Of a stretch of DNA of 53,131 nucleotides, positions 51,125-53,131 are shown piece after piece (the stretch's first letter is position 1; each line of letters opens with the position of its first letter). Origin of the DNA: Pyruvatibacter sp. (GTDB lineage Bacteria > Pseudomonadota > Alphaproteobacteria > CGMCC-115125); contig NZ_JAVJSC010000011.1 in assembly GCF_040219635.1 (NCBI RefSeq), forward strand, positions 1 through 53,131. The letters are read 5' to 3'. The notes under the pieces were generated by a model. That model saw nothing but the letters and a program-made list of their open reading frames with translations. It was not told the DNA's origin and did no database searches. The position numbers and the translations under genes are program-made.

Positions 51125-51474
51125 CGCCGCCCCTTGCCTCCGCCCACCTTGCGTGTGCGCTTGTGAAAATCAGCAGGCCGCTTGCGGACCCACTTAACGA
51201 AGGCTGCAATATCGGGATGGTCTGTCAGCAACTCAACCGTGTTGAAGTTGTTTGCCAGTTCGCTTTCGGTGAACAGCGAATGGATTTTCTTGTGACAGAT
51301 CGCGTGCAGCGGAACCGTATCCGTGCCGCCCTTGAGGCGCGGGACAAGATGATGTTTTTCCACTTTGCCAGCCAGCGGCCGGGTGCAAAGCGCGCAGGTT
51401 GCAAGCGCGTCAGCAGGGTTTGCCCGGGCGCGCTGTGGAGTGAGCGGAAGCTGCGTGATGCGGTGGTCTGACAT
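51121..51474 (-). CDS. HNH-family nuclease
   Basis: 117 residues. The HNH core runs CALCTRPL (C27, C30), KHHLVPRLKGGTDTVPLHAICHKKIHSLF, giving H41/H42 and C60, H61 and H65 as metal-binding or catalytic residues. Similar stand-alone small proteins occur widely in proteobacteria without mobile-element context. The C-terminus is very basic (KRTRKVGGGKGRR), fitting nucleic acid binding. It is translationally coupled to the cyclo-ligase-like gene downstream, an unexplained pairing. Confidence 0.82.
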   Translation of the reverse strand: MSDHRITQLPLTPQRARANPADALATCALCTRPLAGKVEKHHLVPRLKGGTDTVPLHAICHKKIHSLFTESELANNFNTVELLTDHPDIAAFVKWVRKRPADFHKRTRKVGGGKGRR

Positions 51475-51580
51475 GCTGATGAGATGGTGTGTGGTCGGCT
51501 GAAAGTCAAAATTGTGCAGCGGCGGTGCAAATGGCTAAGGTGCGGCCAAGCAGCAACCGCTTCACACACGGAGACACACC

Positions 51581-52105
51581 ATGGATACAAAACCCGATGA
51601 TGCCATCACCGCGATGGCGACCCCCGTCGTACCGCCGGCCTCAGGCGAAGCATTGCATATCGGTGAAAACGATCTGCCGTTTGTTGATCTGGGCGACGGC
51701 ACCAAAATACAGTTGCAACAGGTGGACCTGACCCAGGGCCTGTGGGTGCTGCGCACGAAGTTCGCGCCCGGCTATCAGGTGGCCACCCACTACCACACCG
51801 GCCCGGTCTTTGCGGTGACGTTCACCGGAAGCTGGCACTACCGCGAATACCCCGATGTTGTGAACACCAAGGGCTCTTACCTGTTTGAGCCTGCAGGGTC
51901 CGTCCATACGCTGATTGTGCCGGACACCAATACCGAGGAAACCGATGTGTGGTTTGCCATCTACGGCCCCAATATCAACACCGATGAAACCGGGCAGGTG
52001 ACGGGCATTCTGGATGCCAACAGCATTCTGAACGTTTATCGCGCCATGTGCGACGATCAGGGCCTTGCCTATGACAAGCTGATTGTGATCGGCGAAGATC
52101 TTTAG
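51581..52105 (+). CDS. Cupin-fold 2,4'-dihydroxyacetophenone dioxygenase-like protein
   Basis: 174 residues. The cupin metal motif THYHTGPVFAVTFTGSWHY supplies H70 and H72 (and H86); H109 in SYLFEPAGSVHTL completes a three-His site. The blocks LPFVDLGDGTKIQLQQVDL, ETDVWFAIYG and ILDANSILNVYR match the 2,4'-dihydroxyacetophenone dioxygenase family as I know it. That enzyme cleaves the C-C bond between the keto and hydroxymethyl carbons with a non-heme Fe. Many family members are uncharacterised, so the substrate is tentative. GGAG precedes ATG 51581, and a perfect terminator follows. Confidence 0.82.
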   Translation: MDTKPDDAITAMATPVVPPASGEALHIGENDLPFVDLGDGTKIQLQQVDLTQGLWVLRTKFAPGYQVATHYHTGPVFAVTFTGSWHYREYPDVVNTKGSYLFEPAGSVHTLIVPDTNTEETDVWFAIYGPNINTDETGQVTGILDANSILNVYRAMCDDQGLAYDKLIVIGEDL

Positions 52106-52136
52106 CGCACGGGTCAACGCAGGACATTCATAAGAC

Positions 52137-52170
52137 AAGGCCCGGACGGTAAAGCCGTCCGGGCCTTTTT
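52137..52170 (+). terminator. Intrinsic terminator of the cupin gene
   Basis: A 13-base perfect stem, AAGGCCCGGACGG (52137-52149) with CCGTCCGGGCCTT (52155-52167), a 5-base loop TAAAG and a T5 run on the plus strand. It also begins with AA on the left, so it may serve the convergent gene as well. Confidence 0.92.
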
Positions 52171-52186
52171 CATGCTTGCGCCTGAG

Positions 52187-53131
52187 CTAGCCGCCTATTT
52201 TGTAAAGGCCGCTTACGACACCTGTATTGGTTTCGTACCTCATTATGTGACCACCCACCAAAACGTCAGTGTGCGACGCACATTCTGAAAGCTGGCCCTG
52301 CAGCCATGATGGCACGGGCTTGGCGCGTTTCAGCAGACCCGGCGGCATCATCTGGCCCTCAACAAGCCCTGCCTCGATAAAGTTCGGCAGCGCATCTTGC
52401 GGGTGCGGCACGCGGTCGTAATACGCATCCATCGCCTGCCGCTCGGCAACCGTGAACCCGTCGGTGCAAACAGCGCCCGATTGATCGGCCAGGGTTGCGC
52501 CCGACTGTTGTGCCGGCTGCGGTTCGGGCTGGGGCGCAGGCGCATCCGCTACAGGCTCGCTAGGCGCTGACGGTGCCGATACCTGACCCTGCGGCGCCTG
52601 AGCCGCCGGTGCCTGTGGTGCTGCTGGCGTGGTTGCGCCACCCGCAGGTTGTGCCGGAGCTGGAGCCGGTGTGGTCGCCGGTGCCGGTGCCGGTGCTGAT
52701 GGCGTGCCGGTGGTCGGCGGCGTGCTTGGTGTTGGTGCGGCCGGGGTGCCTGCACCGGAGGCCCCGCCTGCTGCCGCATCATCTCCGCCACCTATGATGG
52801 CCGCAGCAATGCCGATTGCGGCGGCGCCGCCAACAATTGCTGCTGCTGTACCTGCATCAATACCCCCGTCCGAGCCGCCGCCCGAATTACCGTCCGAACT
52901 GTCGGAAGGTGCTGCTGCTTCAGGTGCGGAAGGTGCGGGGCTGGCGGGCTCATCCGGCGTTGTAGGCGCGGGGGCCTCTGGTCCCGGCGGCACAACGCCG
53001 GTGTCACCAGTATCGCCGGTGTCACCAGTATCGCCGGTGTCACCAGTATCGCCGGTGTCACCAGTATCGCCGGTGTCACCAGTATCGCCGGTGTCACCAG
53101 TATCGCCGGTGTCACCAGTATCGCCGGTGTC
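52187..53131 (-). CDS. Collagen-like (GDT)n repeat protein with glycine-zipper and Pro/Ala-rich regions (5' end outside window)
   Basis: The frame is open to the end of the window, so the N-terminus is missing. In protein order: at least 14 Gly-Asp-Thr triplets (collagen-like Gly-X-Y), a Pro/Ala/Ser/Glu-rich linker, a low-complexity GNSGGGSDGG segment, a membrane-like glycine-zipper helix (IVGGAAAIGIAAAIIGGG) and about 100 residues of Pro/Ala/Thr repeats. A compact C-terminal domain follows, with CTDGFTVAERQAMDAYYDR and MMPPGLLKRAKPVPSWLQGQL, faintly like RcnB/DUF1236 tails. It is likely exported and envelope-associated. A GTG at 52993 could start a shorter form but would drop the collagen-like part, and the open frame argues against it. 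Confidence 0.7.
   Translation of the reverse strand, partial: DTGDTGDTGDTGDTGDTGDTGDTGDTGDTGDTGDTGDTGDTGDTGVVPPGPEAPAPTTPDEPASPAPSAPEAAAPSDSSDGNSGGGSDGGIDAGTAAAIVGGAAAIGIAAAIIGGGDDAAAGGASGAGTPAAPTPSTPPTTGTPSAPAPAPATTPAPAPAQPAGGATTPAAPQAPAAQAPQGQVSAPSAPSEPVADAPAPQPEPQPAQQSGATLADQSGAVCTDGFTVAERQAMDAYYDRVPHPQDALPNFIEAGLVEGQMMPPGLLKRAKPVPSWLQGQLSECASHTDVLVGGHIMRYETNTGVVSGLYKIGG
53001..53131. repeat. 18-bp tandem repeat, more than seven copies, running off the window
   Basis: The unit GTGTCACCAGTATCGCCG repeats about 7.3 times without interruption. On the minus strand each unit encodes two Gly-Asp-Thr triplets, using GAC ACC GGC and then GAT ACT GGT. Because the unit is a multiple of three, gain or loss of copies keeps the frame. 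Confidence 0.95.

Noticed and set aside
53003..53115. A minus-frame protein with TPAILV repeats.
   Set aside because: It is another frame of the same 18-bp repeat. The Gly-Asp-Thr frame continues directly into the protein with the conserved-looking C-terminal domain.
53001..53131. CRISPR-like repeats at the end of the window.
   Set aside because: The 18-bp units are contiguous with no spacers and encode Gly-Asp-Thr triplets in the open frame, so this is a coding minisatellite.

Overview
This 53.1 kb window is chromosomal DNA from a GC-rich alphaproteobacterium, possibly a marine Parvibaculales/Rhizobiales-like lineage (the family is a guess). The evidence is a histidine tRNA with no encoded G at position -1 and with A73 and U72, Fur boxes of the TTGCGAAT type, a PleC/DivJ-style histidine kinase, and very tight gene packing with many 4-base start/stop overlaps. 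There are no rRNA genes, insertion sequences, prophage or CRISPR.

Layout. 1-2.0 kb: the 3' part of an autotransporter-like surface protein gene, split by an in-frame TGA. 2.1-5.0 kb: an MBL-fold alkylsulfatase-like hydrolase, a styrene-oxide-isomerase (StyC)-like membrane protein and a ferritin-like di-iron protein (PF10118). 5.0-9.8 kb: an M20 peptidase, a small unknown gene, an orphan molybdopterin oxidoreductase and a divergent HxlR regulator. 9.9-11.9 kb: a PAP2 phosphatase and pyrC. 12-16 kb: an operon of Baeyer-Villiger-type monooxygenase, alpha/beta hydrolase and MFS exporter. 16-21.3 kb: ppsA, a D-2-hydroxyacid dehydrogenase, a TauD-family dioxygenase and a VOC protein. 21.3-21.9 kb: higBA. 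21.9-27.2 kb: pyruvate carboxylase overlapping recQ. 27.3-28.3 kb: three small membrane or secreted proteins. 28.4-33.8 kb: a polyamine-type ABC importer interrupted by a methyltransferase gene. 33.9-36.4 kb: an AsmA-family gene with a long structured leader. 36.4-42.7 kb: an ABC exporter, a Na+/solute symporter, an FNT channel and acetoacetyl-CoA synthetase. 42.7-45.7 kb: a convergent iron-uptake pair with Fur boxes. 45.7-50.0 kb: a histidine kinase, an SDR, an epoxide hydrolase and a YHS protein. 50.3-52.2 kb: tRNA-His, a 5-FCL-like gene with an HNH gene, and a cupin dioxygenase. 52.2 kb to the end: a collagen-like (GDT)n repeat protein running off the window.

How the genes fit together. 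Much of the window looks like uptake and breakdown of hydrophobic or aromatic ketones, epoxides and esters: the StyC-like protein, the di-iron protein, the Baeyer-Villiger enzyme with its hydrolase, the epoxide hydrolase, the dihydroxyacetophenone-dioxygenase-like cupin and the TauD enzyme. A C3/C4 node (D-lactate-type dehydrogenase, PEP synthase, pyruvate carboxylase, acetoacetyl-CoA synthetase) could feed the products into gluconeogenesis and the TCA cycle. The most novel candidate is the two-gene pair at 3555-4992. A StyC-like protein keeps the heme-ligand His, Asn and Tyr but has Thr where StyC has its active-site Asp, and it lies 22 bp upstream of a protein with a complete di-iron carboxylate ligand set. 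All assignments come from reading motifs and recalled family sequences; no database search was run.
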